The notes under the pieces: generated by a model | The model's database searches: none | The model's input: only the letters and a program-made list of their open reading frames with translations | What the model was told of the DNA's origin: nothing | Shown here: piece after piece, positions 47,000-59,879 of the stretch | Layout: each line of letters starts with the position of its first letter | Numbering within the stretch: position 1 is the stretch's first letter | Program-made: the position numbers and the translations under genes | From: Isoetes taiwanensis | Lineage: Eukaryota > Streptophyta > Lycopodiopsida > Isoetales > Isoetaceae | Length of the DNA: 64,000 nt | Direction: 5' to 3' | Assembly (NCBI GenBank): GCA_021234155.1 | Contig: JAJEKV010000004.1 | Coordinates: 16,051,059 to 16,115,058, forward strand

Positions 47000-48300
47000 C
47001 GAAATTAAGGGAGGGATTTGGCAGGCCTTTTCTGATCTAAAATCGGCAGTAAAGATCTGTTGTTGCTGCTGCCATCCAAGGCCAAGCTGCCAAGAAGGTC
47101 AAGCTGCAAGCCCTAAAGGCCAACGACCTCGTCCAAAAACGGACCACAAAAAAAAAAACTAGCAGAACTGCAGGGTTGGGAAGAAGGCTAGGCAGTCGGG
47201 CTCGCGTTGGGTTTTGCTTCCGTGGTAATTCGAAGATCGGCGGAAGGATCTCCTAGAAAGCTAATACATGCTTGAATCCAATCGTCGGACAGTGTTAAGG
47301 TGCAACAATTGGGTATTTGATTGAGTGTGAAGCACATCGAATTGTGTTGTTGGTTGAGTGATGAATTGGTTACAATAATAATTACATGTGGGTGCTCCAA
47401 ATTTCGTCGACATGGGCATGCAAATACACGACCTTATCTATTGGGGCACCAAGAAAAAGAAAAACCATCTTTGAAGCGCCTAAAATAGAACTACATTTGA
47501 ACTTCATCCCCTTATCACAAAGGGACCATCGCCCCCAAAATTGAACTTTCAAAACATTAATAGCTTTCATTGTGCTTTTAAAAACCACCCAACTTACCTT
47601 TTCAAGCCTTTTCTTGGGTCATTATGGTTTAAAACCATCAAACTTATTTTTTTCAAACTTGTGTTGGTGTCATTGCTTTGATATTGATATTTAATGTTGG
47701 ATTCTAATGAGGCATGTTTAATGTAATGTAGGTAAACTACAATTGGTTGTTTGGATATGATTTCCATATTGGTCCAAAGATGTTTTCCATTCTAACAATA
47801 GGAATATCATAAAGACAATATTATTATTCATGTGTTGCTTGTATATGATTATCTCGTAAAGGGAAAGCCCAAACAACAAACAATTTGCTAGAAAACATGC
47901 ATTCGATGTGAAATGACTGGAAAACCTGGACACTTATGTGGGGAAAAATTATCATGGTTCTCACAGTTGTCATAGTTAACATCCTGAAGAAACTTCTCTG
48001 AAATCCAATCCATACTTCTGATTGTAGCTACAGGATCAGCCAAGGTTTCAATCTTGGGCCATTGCTAACATTAGGAAGGTTCTATATCGGCCCATTTAGA
48101 TGTATAATTCCAATCGAATGAAAAACAAGACATGTTCAGCATATAAGGACTCCATTCATGAAACAACATACAATCCAAGACATGCCCACCACATTGTCTT
48201 GAACAGACATACTGCTTAGAAGATGGTGGAAATTGATATGAATGGGGCATACAACTCAAACTCATCATTGGAATGGGACACAAATATATCCCGAGCATTG
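47000..48300. other. Intergenic, nothing recognised
   Basis: No gene or clear repeat was identified. Confidence 0.5.
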
Positions 48301-48329
48301 TGACAGTTAGAATTTATAATACAATTGCA

Positions 48330-48545
48330 GTTATGACTATAACATAACAAGGCACTTGAAAACATAACATTATTAAGCTTCAGGTGCTCTTCTTGCATTT
48401 GCTTAAAAAGTACTAGGGCACATGCACCTTGTCCATGTTGCATATCCTGCTATCATTGGACTCCATGATATCATGTCTCTATTTGGCAGCATTTTCAAGC
48501 ATATTATTTGGGATAAAACTATGTCTGAGCATGCCATTTTGTAGA
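48330..48545 (-). pseudogene. PPR protein fragment
   Basis: Minus strand: LPNRDMISWSPMIAGYA, then after a frameshift HGQGACALVLFKQMQEEHLK and VMFSSAL. These are the connecting parts of consecutive PPR repeats (RD..SW..MI.GYA.HG...A..LF..M). Nothing functional follows. Confidence 0.65.
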
Positions 48546-48999
48546 AATAGCCAATCACAATCTTTTTGTAAGCATTTTTCTATACAAATGTGCTTGTCTT
48601 TCTAACATTAACAAAGATACGTAAAACAAAGAACACCATGATGGCCATCATAATTACTTACCTCTAGCAAAATGGTAGCAGAACAAAACCTTCCTTTATA
48701 ACTCCCGATAGTAAAAAGATGTTGCGATGCAAAAATATAACCCTTTGTTTGATTTTGTAGAGTTCAGGAAGCACTCACCTCCGGATATATGGCGCCATTC
48801 AAATTTCGGCAAGCCTAGGGATGGGTAAAGATGGAAACTAGTCTTTTAGCACTGAAACAGAAATACCCTGCCTCTTCTGTACAAACTACAGGAAACAATG
48901 CATTCATCCTTCTAGAGTGCTGCAGAAACAATGGTTGATGCTACTATAACTAGATTTTAGCACACAATACTGGTGAAACTAGTACTCACATTTAATATA

Positions 49000-49325
49000 C
49001 CAACAAAACCAGTTAAAAACCTGATTTAGTTTCAACTCCTCATCAAATTCTTCGTCAGTTGAGTGCTCTTGTTTCTGGTCTGCAGATGAATCTGCCACAT
49101 ACTGCATGCCTTGCTCCATAGTTGCCTGGCCGCTTTCAGCATTTTGAGAGACATATTTGCCTATACAAGCATACTTTTTAGCCTTTGGTGGAGTATTTAA
49201 CTTGTATTTGTCCACAATCTTCAACAAGAACTGCCTGCTAGGGTCTGTATGTTTTCCCCTTGCCTTTTGCACAGTCACGAGATCAAGTCCAGCTCCCTTG
49301 ATTAAATTTATGAGCTCCTGTCTGG
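49000..49325 (-). CDS. Candidate exon of an unrecognised gene
   Basis: A minus-strand frame open for about 110 codons, beginning after an acceptor-like CCTACCAG and ending before a possible donor at KLNQ|GTTTTT. The product is hydrophilic: TRQELINLIKGAGLDLVT at the start is SAP- or BRCT-like in feel, then a basic middle (PPKAKKYACIGKY) and an acidic end (STDEEFDEELK). I cannot name a family. It could be an exon of a nuclear protein or a fragment captured by a transposon. Confidence 0.3.
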
Positions 49326-51129
49326 TAGGATTTGAAGGATATTAAAGCAACTAGGCACAAAATTGCCTCAGAGATTACTGCAAAAAAAAAATAATATTAG
49401 CAGATCATCTCTGTATGTTCAAACTGTGTCGACTTCCCTTCTTTGCAAATTCATGGCTCCACCGATTCAACTGTATTACGTTTTATTTGCAACCAAGTCA
49501 ATTGCTAGCTACCAACTGCAAGACGGTGCACCAAATAACCAAATCGATGCACTGGTTGAGGTGCCAGCCTAAGGACGCTTCCAAGATAATTTGTCTGGAA
49601 TCTTATCTCCAAGGGATAACATATTTTTACATCAATTCAATGTACTCCAGAAGCGTCCTTTCTTCATCTAAAACTACTCTAGCCTATTTTATAGCAGAAT
49701 GCTCTGTACCCAAATAAACCTACCCTGATCCAGCTACATTTGCTTCCACTGCTCGGGCTCACTGGAGCTCCATGTTGCCAAATGATGGGCTCAAAACTCC
49801 TGTGCATGCAAACACAAATCAAATTGCAGAAGAAACCCAGTTGCAAAAGAAATCAAAAAATCAAATTACTCACATTTAAACCCTCGTAGAAGAAATTGCA
49901 GAAGAAATTGCAGCGGACGGGAAACAAGGGTCTGAATATGGCAAAGAATCAAATTGCTGAAGAAATCCATTTGCAGTAGACGGCCATCCATTGGTCATGA
50001 CTCTTCCGTTGCCCTCCGCTGGTCATGCCTCACGAAATGAGAAGGCACAAATCCGAAATGGCCGTGTGATGCTTGAAAAACCTTAAAACAAAGGTCGAAC
50101 CTAACCCTAGCTGTTATCAGCAACCATGAATACTCCGGCAGCCAAATACTTGCTTTTCTAATTTCCCTGACCCTACGATCAGAAAATAAAGAATCGGACG
50201 GCTAAAAATGAAAACAGCTGACGTGGCATGACACATGGCATAGCTGAAAATGCAGGAAAGTGGGCAGGGGGGGTTAGGCAACCCTGCTAACAATATATAA
50301 AGTATTATTAATTGTTTGTTTTGTTTGTCAATATTTTTTGTGGTAGTATTATTATATGTATAGGTAAGAAGGATGTATTTTTATAGGTTTATGTTGCAAT
50401 AGGAAAATATATAGATGAGATATGGATAAAAAAAATTCCTATGTTATGGTCCTTATGGTGTTACAATCGCTACAAACATGTTTCAGTATCTGCAAAGCGT
50501 GCACCGGAGGGATGGATGGAGTGGACAACCTTAGACAATGTTTATGCCAGCCAAGCTCATTGACACGATTCCATGTGTTGATATATGTAGGCCTTGACCG
50601 TCAGTCAACCCACTTGGAGCCTGAACCAGAGTAGGAACCCTTATTTTTGCTACATTATGCATGGTTGATAAATGGCCCACCCTCATGGCGGCATATCATT
50701 TATATGCATTTCTTGTTATGTTGAACCTTATGGCTATATTAAGGGTGATGGATGGTGTGACGCTCCCCGCATACCATACGATGATCCATTGTATATCTCG
50801 TGGGAAATCCCCCATCTAATAGTGTATGTCGTATGGGCCCTTCGTCTACCCCGCTCTTGGGAGACCAGGACACGAGAAGAGGACACAGAGGTCTTATGTG
50901 CCCGTCCCCTATGGGCTCCTATAACAGCGGAAGCAATATATCTACATTAGCACTAGCATTTATAATAACAATCAACTACCACGAAGGGTAGTGCAATCGA
51001 TTTATAGATCCATCTGATACATCAATACATCAGCACATCAACATAGCTCCTACCCAGACTCAGACTCATGGGGAGGTAGACTAGCCGCTGGGTCTCAAGA
51101 TAAAATGAATCAAGTTATGACGATGACTT

Positions 51130-51640
51130 GGGCTGGCAATAGACAATGGCTAGGGTTGACCACTCCATCCGCCCCTCCTGTGCATACCATGCAGATGGGT
51201 TAAATCAGGCTACAATCCCTTAGTATCACCCAACGAGACTACTCTGAGTTGCGTCTTCCCAGCCTGATGAGGTAGGAAGGGTTGCATCTCCCCTTTCCAG
51301 AGTGCAGTGGCTCTATATGCAGCTAGAGGATCGTGGCGACACCCGTCCTTTCCCAACTGAACTCGCCAAAATAAGAGCCAGGATAACACCTGCAACCCTT
51401 GAGAGTCAGAGCTATACCATTGACCCAAGAAGTGTCAGACTCATACTCAGCCCTCTCGAAGTGACGAACTATAAGCCTAGCCCACTACAAGTTCCCAGTA
51501 GCCCCGCTCAGTAGGGGCTCCCCATCTCTCCCCCCTCCCCCTCCCTTCCGGCGCTCCCAGTTCCCTTTGCGTGGTGCTCGGTCATTTCATAGCTTGGGGC
51601 TCTATGCACATGCCGTATATAATAGGAACTAAGGGGTAAA
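51130..51640 (+). repeat. Dispersed repeat family A, copy 2
   Basis: Collinear with 19310-19860. It is preceded at 50650-51010 by further repeat-like sequence (gtgtgacgctccccgcata, cagcggaagcaa) that may belong to the same LTR-type element. Confidence 0.7.
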
Positions 51641-52039
51641 CTAAGAACATCATCTAAATAATGGCTACTAGGTCTTTCCCCCTTCCCAATACAAGAGGTG
51701 CAAACACGAGATCAACCAACGTCAGATATCCATATAACATGATAAATAACAAAAATAACATATAATCCTAATCACATGCATCTATCTTACAGTTAGGGGT
51801 CATCGATTAGGGTCCACGATTTGAACTAAGGGTTCCAGAATGGCTCTACTAGAGACACAAGATCCTAACTCATCTGGAATGCTAACTTCTAGATGATCTA
51901 CTAAAGAATCTACTCAAAATACCTGCTCCAGAGGAATTCTCGCCAGACCCTAGTATCTCCATCACCCTACAGGAGTTTTGGGGTAGATTCCACTCCCCTT
52001 AATGCGCACGTGCTCCTGGGACTATTGTACTAGGTCGTG

Positions 52040-55000
52040 CTGCAGCAGACAATTCCCAAAATAGAGTTAAAAATGCAAAAGTTGAGGTCAAAAACTATTG
52101 GCGCCAGAAATGGTCTAGGTGTAAGGTTTGGCTCTGCCTCCGCTTCTGCTTGTCCGAAGTCTGCCCCCGCAACTCAGTCTGCTCCCGCTGCTGGTCCATC
52201 CATGACACACACTACACAAGCATCTCCGACCGCCCAGGTGGTGGTCTGGAACTGTCGGGGTTTCCCGTGGCAGAAGGGCGATAGCCTCAATTCAGTAGCT
52301 GTGGACATGGACCTCATCTTCCTCATGGAGACATGGGAACACCAGGGCCCACAGTCGCCTCGATCTGCCGGGATACCAAAGCATTTTTGGTGTTCAATGG
52401 TTTATGCGAGGGAGACATGGGCATGATGGGGTTGCCTGCTACTACCGGGTAGCCTTGGCACATTTGATTTCCCTCCAGAAGACCGACAGACATAACCGCT
52501 ACTTGTGGGTCCGAGTGCACCACCCTGATGGCGATCCTCTCTTCCTAGCTGCTTGCTACTTTCCCGCAGAGAGTCCCTTCTATCACGACCACACGGAAGT
52601 GGGCGGGATGGACCCGTATGTCGATCTATATGATGACATACGGAACACAAGCGGATGGGCGAGTCATGCTCCTTGGAGACTTCAATGCGGCGGGCGAGGG
52701 GTGGAACGAGCCATGCGGGTGGACCCCTCGCGGATGGCGTCTTTGCGATTGCGTCCCGCGGCGGCTTACTTTTGCGGCACTCGGATGCCGGTCAGTCACG
52801 CTTTGGCGGAACAATTGCTCCCCGATGTGCGGTATCTTTTGACTGCTCATATGCAATGGCCTACCACAATGGCCCTCTTCCACGGTACATTTGCGGATAG
52901 GACAATCACGGGCGGAACTAGTGTCGTGGATTATGTCATAGTGATTTGCGCGGGATATACACCTTGTCGGCCATTTTCCGCGTCGGCATGGGCCGGTCGG
53001 GGACGAGGAGGCCATTTCGGATCACCTCCCACTCTATGTGAAGGCGGCCTGGCCGACCCCGGGCGGCCCGCGATAGCGGCCTGCTGCCGAGCCTCGGTTG
53101 CGCTTGGATTATGAGCACGCGGAGGGTTCTGCTGACATGCTCGCGAAGCCCTCGACAGTTACGCATGCCCACGGCTGGAGGCGGCAAACCAACCAGGTGG
53201 TTGAGCTCCTCGAGCGAGGCGGGACGAGGTGCTTTGGGAGACCTCCCCATGCCGAGATCGAGGCCGCAAACCTTTCCGCGTAACGGATGGTTTGATCTTT
53301 GAGTGTAAGGAATAAGCGGCGCTTTTCAGATCTCATCGTGGATCGTGGAACGCTGAGCTCGAGGCCACCGCCATTACTGCGCCTTCCTCAAAGGAAACAA
53401 AGGCAAAGATGCCGGGCAAGGCACCGAGGAGAAATGTTGGCCTACTAGGCGCCCACGAGAACTTTCGGCGCGGGGTACTCTGCCCGGAGCCCGGCATAGC
53501 CTCTGGGGAACATCCGCTTGGCGGTGCAATGGGGGCGATACACTGCGCTGACTTTATGATCCCGGGAAACCGCGGACGGATGTGCCCCCACAACATGGCC
53601 CACGGCCCGGTGATCCGCGAAGAAGATGTCGAAGAGGGGCTGCGGCGCTGGCTAATGGGAAGGCGGCAGACTTTGGCGGCAAAGCGGAGTTGCTCAAGTG
53701 GGCAGCCCATGGTGCCGAATCCCTTTGCTGCTTGTTCAGCAGCATGGCGCAAGAAGGGTTTTCCCGGTCATGGACCTAGCGGGGTTGTTCCGATCTACAA
53801 AGGCGAGGGGACCCACATTGTCCAACCAATTACCGAACCATCATGGTGGCTTAGTGTTACCCAAAGGCGGGCGCAGCATTCGCCCGGCGGCGGGGTAACC
53901 CGATGGGCGGCGATGGAAGTCGGGGCAATTACCCAGGCGGAGCTTCCGACCGGGACATTCGACCATTGATCACATCTTCACACTCGGGGCCACAGTGGGG
54001 ACAACGAGAACCGTGGGGAGGACACATCTTCTTGCTTTTGTGGACTTTGCAAAAGCTTTCGACACAGTGCCCTGGGCAAAGTTGTGGGCGAGATTGCACC
54101 ATCTGGGGCTCCCTATGGATCCAGCAGCATTGGAGTTAGGCAAGGTTGTCCTCTCTCACCCACACTCTTTGGACTTTACATTGACCAGTTGGAAGCCTGG
54201 CTTGCTATCAATGGGGGGGACGGTATACAGCTCTTGCACCAGGTCATCCGGCAGCTCATCTATGCGGATGATGTGGACCTCTTGGCCCATACACCAGAGG
54301 GCATGCAGGCACACCTAGATGCCCTGGACACATTCTGCCAGGCGACGAACATGCGTGTCAACCTGGCCAAGACTAAGGTGGTCCTCATATCCTCCTCACG
54401 TCATCCAGCACCTCCGGCGCTCACTCATCAGGGGTATATGGTAGAGGTCACACCCAGCTACAAGTACCTAGGGGTGGAATTTCCGTCCTCCATGTATTGG
54501 GATGCATCCATTAAGCCTTGGGTGACCCGAGGTTGAAAGGTATTTGACGCAATGCAAAATATAGTCGCAGGTGGTTGTATCCTTTGGGGCCACCGGTCAC
54601 ATTTGTTCAGGAACCTTTGGTGGAGCCAGTTCTTCTGTATGGGGTCGAGGTGTGGGGCCCAGTGGTATCTTTGGCGACTTGGAACAACTTAGAACAGTCC
54701 GAAGGCATTTTTTGGCGGGCGGTTGGGGTCAAGCCCTCGGTTCCATATCAGATCTTGTTGCAAGAGACAGGATTTATGCCCCTGCAGCATGCGGCCCTCG
54801 ATAGACACATTGTTTATTTCGAAGGTGGGCGGCATGGGGCGACACTCGGCTCCCGCTTGGCTTCTGTTGTGGCGATGAGCGTAACGACTTCGAGGGCTTG
54901 TTGGAAGGACAAAGAGAGCCCGGTGGGCTGGCTTATTTGGAGCGTGAAGCTGCCACATAAGGTGCGTCGGTGCCTGACGCAGCCGGCGGGATAAATTTGA

Positions 55001-55660
55001 GGGGTACTTGGACTCTTGTTTCCTTGGGAAGCTCTGGGATCACCATGCTCTGGAACAGGTAAAGATGGCACACTACAAACATCACATAAACCCCACCCTG
55101 ATTCGAGGCCCACAGCTCTACCTGCGTTCCCAGTTGCCCATGAAGAAGCGCAGGATCATTGCGTCCATTCGAACAGGGGCCCACCATCTTCGGCTTGAGA
55201 CGGGTCGGTGGGTTGGAGAGCCGCGCCAGGACAGGCTTTGTCAGTGTTGCCCGCTGGGGGTTGTTGAGGATGAAAGCCATGCCTTCCAACACTGTCCAGC
55301 CTATAGTCAGATTCGGTCTCGCTACGTTCTCTTGGTGTGACCTGGTCTGCCCCTGCACGAGCTACTCAGCACGCCGTCAGTTCGATCCCTTGGCTCCTAC
55401 CTCCAGGAGGTTTTGGATCTGCAGACTCACCTCTACCCCCGGGGGTCTACCTGAGGTGCCGAGAATTCATGTGTATATGTATATTTGTACAGCTGCCAGC
55501 AGGCTTGTTGCTGTGACGGTTTTTCCCTCGTAAGGGGGGGTTTTTTAATCCGGGTAGCAACGGGCTTGCTGCACCCGTGTAATTTGGGTCCCATAGGCCG
55601 ATTGGCCTCCGCGAACGATAAAAGAACCTTCCTTCCTTCCTTCCTTCCTTCCTTCCTAGT
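52040..55660 (+). mobile_element. GC-rich LINE with endonuclease, RT and a TTCC tail (main copy)
   Basis: Strikingly GC-rich against AT-rich flanks. In order: apurinic endonuclease start VVVWNCRGF (about 52235), LLGDFNA (about 52669-52689), VVDYV (about 52923); reverse transcriptase with VPIYKGEG (about 53787), LAFVDFAKAFDTVPW (about 54035-54075), RQGCPLSPTLF (about 54138), QLIYADDVDLL (YADD 54261-54272), YKYLGVEF (about 54460); then LLYGVEVWG (about 54628) and a terminal Cys/His motif CQCCPLGVVEDESHAFQHC (about 55239-55295). It ends in (TTCC)n at 55627-55657 rather than poly(A). Many frameshifts and stops make it dead. The RT flavour and tail are unlike the L1-type LINE at 25.2 kb. Confidence 0.85.
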
Positions 55661-55679
55661 AGGTTAGGGTTGACATGCA

Positions 55680-58540
55680 ACACCATGTGACTCCAATAAG
55701 ATGTATCCATATGGCGGGTCACGAATAGGATGGAGCCACGTGGAAATGGTTATATACCTAAAGTTGGCTAAGTTATATATAATTAGCTAGCCATGCCCCC
55801 TCTCACACACTAATATACAAAGGGTACCTTCGCACCAGCCGTCAAGTTAGGATTGGGTTAAGGTTTTAACAGTTTTAGTTTCACACCACAAGTTAGGTTA
55901 GAGTTCCGTTAAGTTATATATTTACTATTTCATTCATTTTCTTAACCTAAAATCCCTAATCCAAACCATCTTCAAACCACTTTACATTAAGTTAACAAAT
56001 TTAACACAAACATAACCCAAAAATAAAAATGAACTGAAAGTTAAAGTGACCTTTGCAGGTTACTTTAATGCTGGTTAGCATGGAGTCCATGGTTGTGAAG
56101 TTGGTTGCGAAGTCGGAGAGGCGTTGAAGCAAAGCTGGCCAAATCTGATCCAATGTCGTTTGGATAAAAAAAAAAAATTTCTGCCTCTTTTGAATCTGTC
56201 ATAGGAAGTAGGTGCCGATGATGCTAGAACAGAATGTTTTCCACAAAATCCCAGCCTCAGAATCCCCTTCTGAGTTCCAAAGCTCTCTATAGCAGAACCA
56301 AATGTGCAATGTGCAGATTTCTTGTTTTTTAAGACTTTCTACCTATTCAGTTCAAGCTCTCTGGCTTGTATCAGGAGTGTTTTGTGATAGCTTATTTTGA
56401 CTGCATAAGACACAAATGACAGATGCAGTTTAAAGGCCTTTAACGTTTATTTCTGAGTTAACAGAAAAGTGGAATCCACTTACGGTTTCTGTCTGAATTT
56501 CATTTTAAGCAAATAGCTGTATCTATTAGCTTCTTTTGGTAGACCAGGTCTGTGTTCTTGGGGCCATTAAAGCATACATAAAATGCTGCTTGATATGCAT
56601 TAATGCTTAGCTCTCTTTATCTACATGTATGTTCAAAGTGGAAGAAATTAAAAGCAAATATCTTAAAATGCCTGAAAAAAGTAAGGTGCATGGAGTTAGC
56701 TTTTTGTGCATTTTATAGATTTGATGCAACTGATAGTTGTATCCAGAGCTAATATAATCCATGCATTCTGGTAAGGGACTCGCAAGGAACACAAAAACCG
56801 GCATAGATAGGCTTGTCATTCATCACAGCAGCAGTATACAATGTTTGAATAATATAGATGGGGAGCTGACCATAGGAACGATGTCGAGCTATCCCATAAG
56901 GAAGAAAGTGTGCATAGGCAGTATAGAAGGGTAGTGGCAACAACTTCTCATTGGGATGAAAAACCCCGCTCTTTCGGGTTTTCGAGGAAAAACCCAATGA
57001 GAAATGGTCGCCAACAACCTTGGATGGTTGCCTGAAGAATCGAAGGAAGTGGGGCGATGGCGTACGCAAGAGGGAGTGAACCTCCAAGACGGCACAATAC
57101 CTTCAAAAGAAATGGAACATATAGAAGGCATCCATTAACAGTTAGAAGAACAAGAACGTGCATGATGGCGAAACGGCAAGCTGCATAACAACAAGGACCC
57201 AAAAAACTGATGTGAATGATTAGTAATGAGGAGAAAATCAACAATACATGGCAGAAGAGAAGATAGCATCACCAGGAGGGTGGAGCGAAAAAGCATCACC
57301 CAACGAGTGGAAGAAAGAACATGATAAAAAAGAAATTTGCGTCACCCTCAGGGTGGAAATAAACAGCATCACCCACAGGTGGAGTACAAGGCAGCACCAT
57401 ACAGGTGTAAAACATGATTATAGCAACACTTGGGGGGTGGACAACAATAAGATATGCATGAACAGAAACACATGTGAAAAACAATAAACAAGCGCCCAAG
57501 CAAATCAGGGCGGGACGGGAGGGAAGCAATGGGCAATGAGAGAAATATTGTTGTGAGAAGACGCCGATAACTGGCCTCGAGTATACTTATATAATGGCTC
57601 CTCCTTGCCCAGAATAGCGATCCGAGGGCTCGGATCGATGCTATTCTGGTAAGGGACTTGCAAGGAACACAAAAACCGGCCGACTACCAGAGAACTTCCT
57701 TAGCTATAAGCCAAGCCGCTGAGAAACATTCAAGTGTTGAGTCGAGTCGTGAATCCCATAGCGAGAGGAAAGATGAATGCCGGGCATGGAACAAATGCAA
57801 CAAGAATTAACCACATGGTCCAAGGCGAAAGTAAGGTTATGACCAAGGATGAGGAGAAGAAGGATGAGAGGTCAAGGTTAGAGTAGAATGCTTGAGGTTG
57901 GTGATATGGCTAGCGAGAACAAAGGATCCAAAAATGAAATATCTTGACAAGGTTGCAATAAGGATGTAAAAAACGTCAATGACAAGGATGGTGTCAATAG
58001 ATCATGTCTGTGATAAATCAAGAGATTGTATAATGCAATAAAAGATGTGCCGAGTCCGAAAAACAAATAAAGAACCCAACCTAACAAGGGCATGCCAATC
58101 AATTCGATCAATATAAAAAGAGCCTTGGCAAGTTCACAATTAGGTGTAAACAAATTAAAAAGATGAGGAACGCAAAAGCATAATGAGAAATAAGAACTAT
58201 AGAGAATGAGTCCAGAAAAGACAACGTAAAACGAGAATGTAGCCAACACAAAACCCATGTCACAAAAACTCAATGGAATGCCAATGCAAATATGTCATAG
58301 CCAGAAAATGAGAATGCAAAACAAGAATGTATCCAATATAGAACCCATGTCGCAGAAATGCAATGAGGTGCAAAATGCAAATATATCATAACTAGAAAAA
58401 GGTGAAATGATAAATGACTATGAGGCGAGACTACCTCCTGAAAGCCTAAAACTGTAAAAAAACGACGACAGGAAAAATTATGTAAACGAGATTTTGCCAT
58501 TTTAGATTTCCATTGCACCTGCGTCTTTGGTCTACATGAT
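55680..58540. other. Intergenic with short direct repeats
   Basis: No recognisable gene. A 40-bp block (ctggtaagggactcgcaagg...) at 56763-56802 recurs at 57641-57680, and a 90-bp tandem duplication lies at about 58236-58410 (aatgta at 58236 and 58326). Confidence 0.6.
57609..57649. other. Hairpin next to the second 40-bp repeat
   Basis: CCAGAATAGC (57609-57618) pairs with GCTATTCTGG (57640-57649), and GATCCG inside pairs with CGGATC. The right arm runs into the 40-bp repeat copy. Confidence 0.6.
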
Positions 58541-58549
58541 AACTATCTC

Positions 58550-58885
58550 TCAAGTTCCAGACAACCAAGAGCTGCACTATGTATAGTTACATCCCATAGC
58601 ATCTATATGTCTATCTATCTGTTGAGATATGATTTATATGTCATTAGCCAATGGCCACAAATTATTGGCTTTTTTCATTCAGCCAAAACCCCAAAAATCA
58701 CGAGTCTCCCATAAACAACCAAAGCAAATAATGTTGTGGCCCAAAGCTGTAATATTGTTCAATATGTATACTCGATCTATGACCATTTGCTAATCACATA
58801 TATAAATCATATATCAATAGATAGATGCGTATGGAGCGAAACTATACATAGAACAACTTTGGACGATCTCGAACTCAGGATTTAA
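58550..58885. mobile_element. Fold-back MITE-like element
   Basis: Arms of roughly 100 bases are inverted copies of each other: CTATGTATAG at 58577-58586 against CTATACATAG at 58842-58851, continuing inward through atctat, atatgatttatat and attagc...aatgg. Small mismatches and indels occur. The inner spacer is about 100 bases and has no ORF. Confidence 0.7.
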
Positions 58886-59239
58886 TTGTTCTAAGAGTTA
58901 TGTGTTACCATTAACCAAGATAATATCATGAGCATGTTATTAAAATGTTATACTTTGCATATATTGCATGCACATATCGCATCACATGTCGCATGTGCAT
59001 GCACAAATGTCTGGCAAAAAAGCATGCCGCATGCGCATGCCAAAAATGGATCTTTGAAAACAGATACATCTGGAAAAAAAGGGAGCCCATCTTTGCGTTA
59101 TGGCATTTTTGGCCACCAAAAAGATTCGAAAAGATCATTCCCGAACCAAACACATGCACTGAACCAAACACATGCACTGAGTAAAGGGACTCCTTAAAAT
59201 GATTATTGCTCCAAAGCATATAACTTAGGTCAAATAAAA

Positions 59240-59780
59240 TGACCATCTTGCTCCCGCTGCCCCTCCTGCTTCCATTATTCCACCTCCTGCTCTTCATCAT
59301 ATACTATCTTTGTGCTGCTATTGCACCCCCGCGAGAGTCAGCATATGCCCCCGCAAATAGGAATGGAGGGGCTTCCCCTGGTAGAAGGGAGATATCTCAA
59401 TTCCATTACTGCGGATATGGATTTCATCTTCTTTGTGGAGACCTGGGAGCATGCAGGGCATAGGCTACTAGATCGGTTGAGCTATTAGCACTTTGGCACC
59501 ATCAGTCTCCTTGCACAAGATAGACAGACACAATTGTTACATATGGGTGTGAGTGCAAAATTGCAATGGCAACCCCCTCTTTGTGGCAGCATGTTACTTC
59601 CCATATGTAGACAGTAACTTCTATCCCTACCACTCAGATGTGGATAGGCTGGATCCGTATGCCGACGATCTATATATGATGACATACAGGAGCACAAACA
59701 GTTGGGGGTAGGGTCATGTTGCTTGAAGACTTCAAAACACATAGGGTATGGTCGCCATGTTTCGCGCACTTAAGAGGCAA
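59240..59780 (+). mobile_element. Endonuclease fragment of the GC-rich LINE family (copy 3)
   Basis: Matches 52160-52700: the Pro/Ala-rich leader, then a segment equivalent to WNCRGFPW...SLNSVAVDMDLIF, and later the DPYADLYDDI and GDFN positions. It stops within the endonuclease domain. Confidence 0.7.
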
Positions 59781-59879
59781 ACACTTGTAGATCGAAACAC
59801 AATTGCGCGCTTTGTCGTCCGCCGGGTGTTTTGAGTACCTAATGACCTGGACTACAACTTTGTAGAACAAATTTTTCCT

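Noticed and set aside
52404-53114. 236-codon open frame as an independent gene
   Set aside because: It is part of the decayed GC-rich LINE; the true endonuclease frame switches between frames, and high GC keeps shadow frames open.
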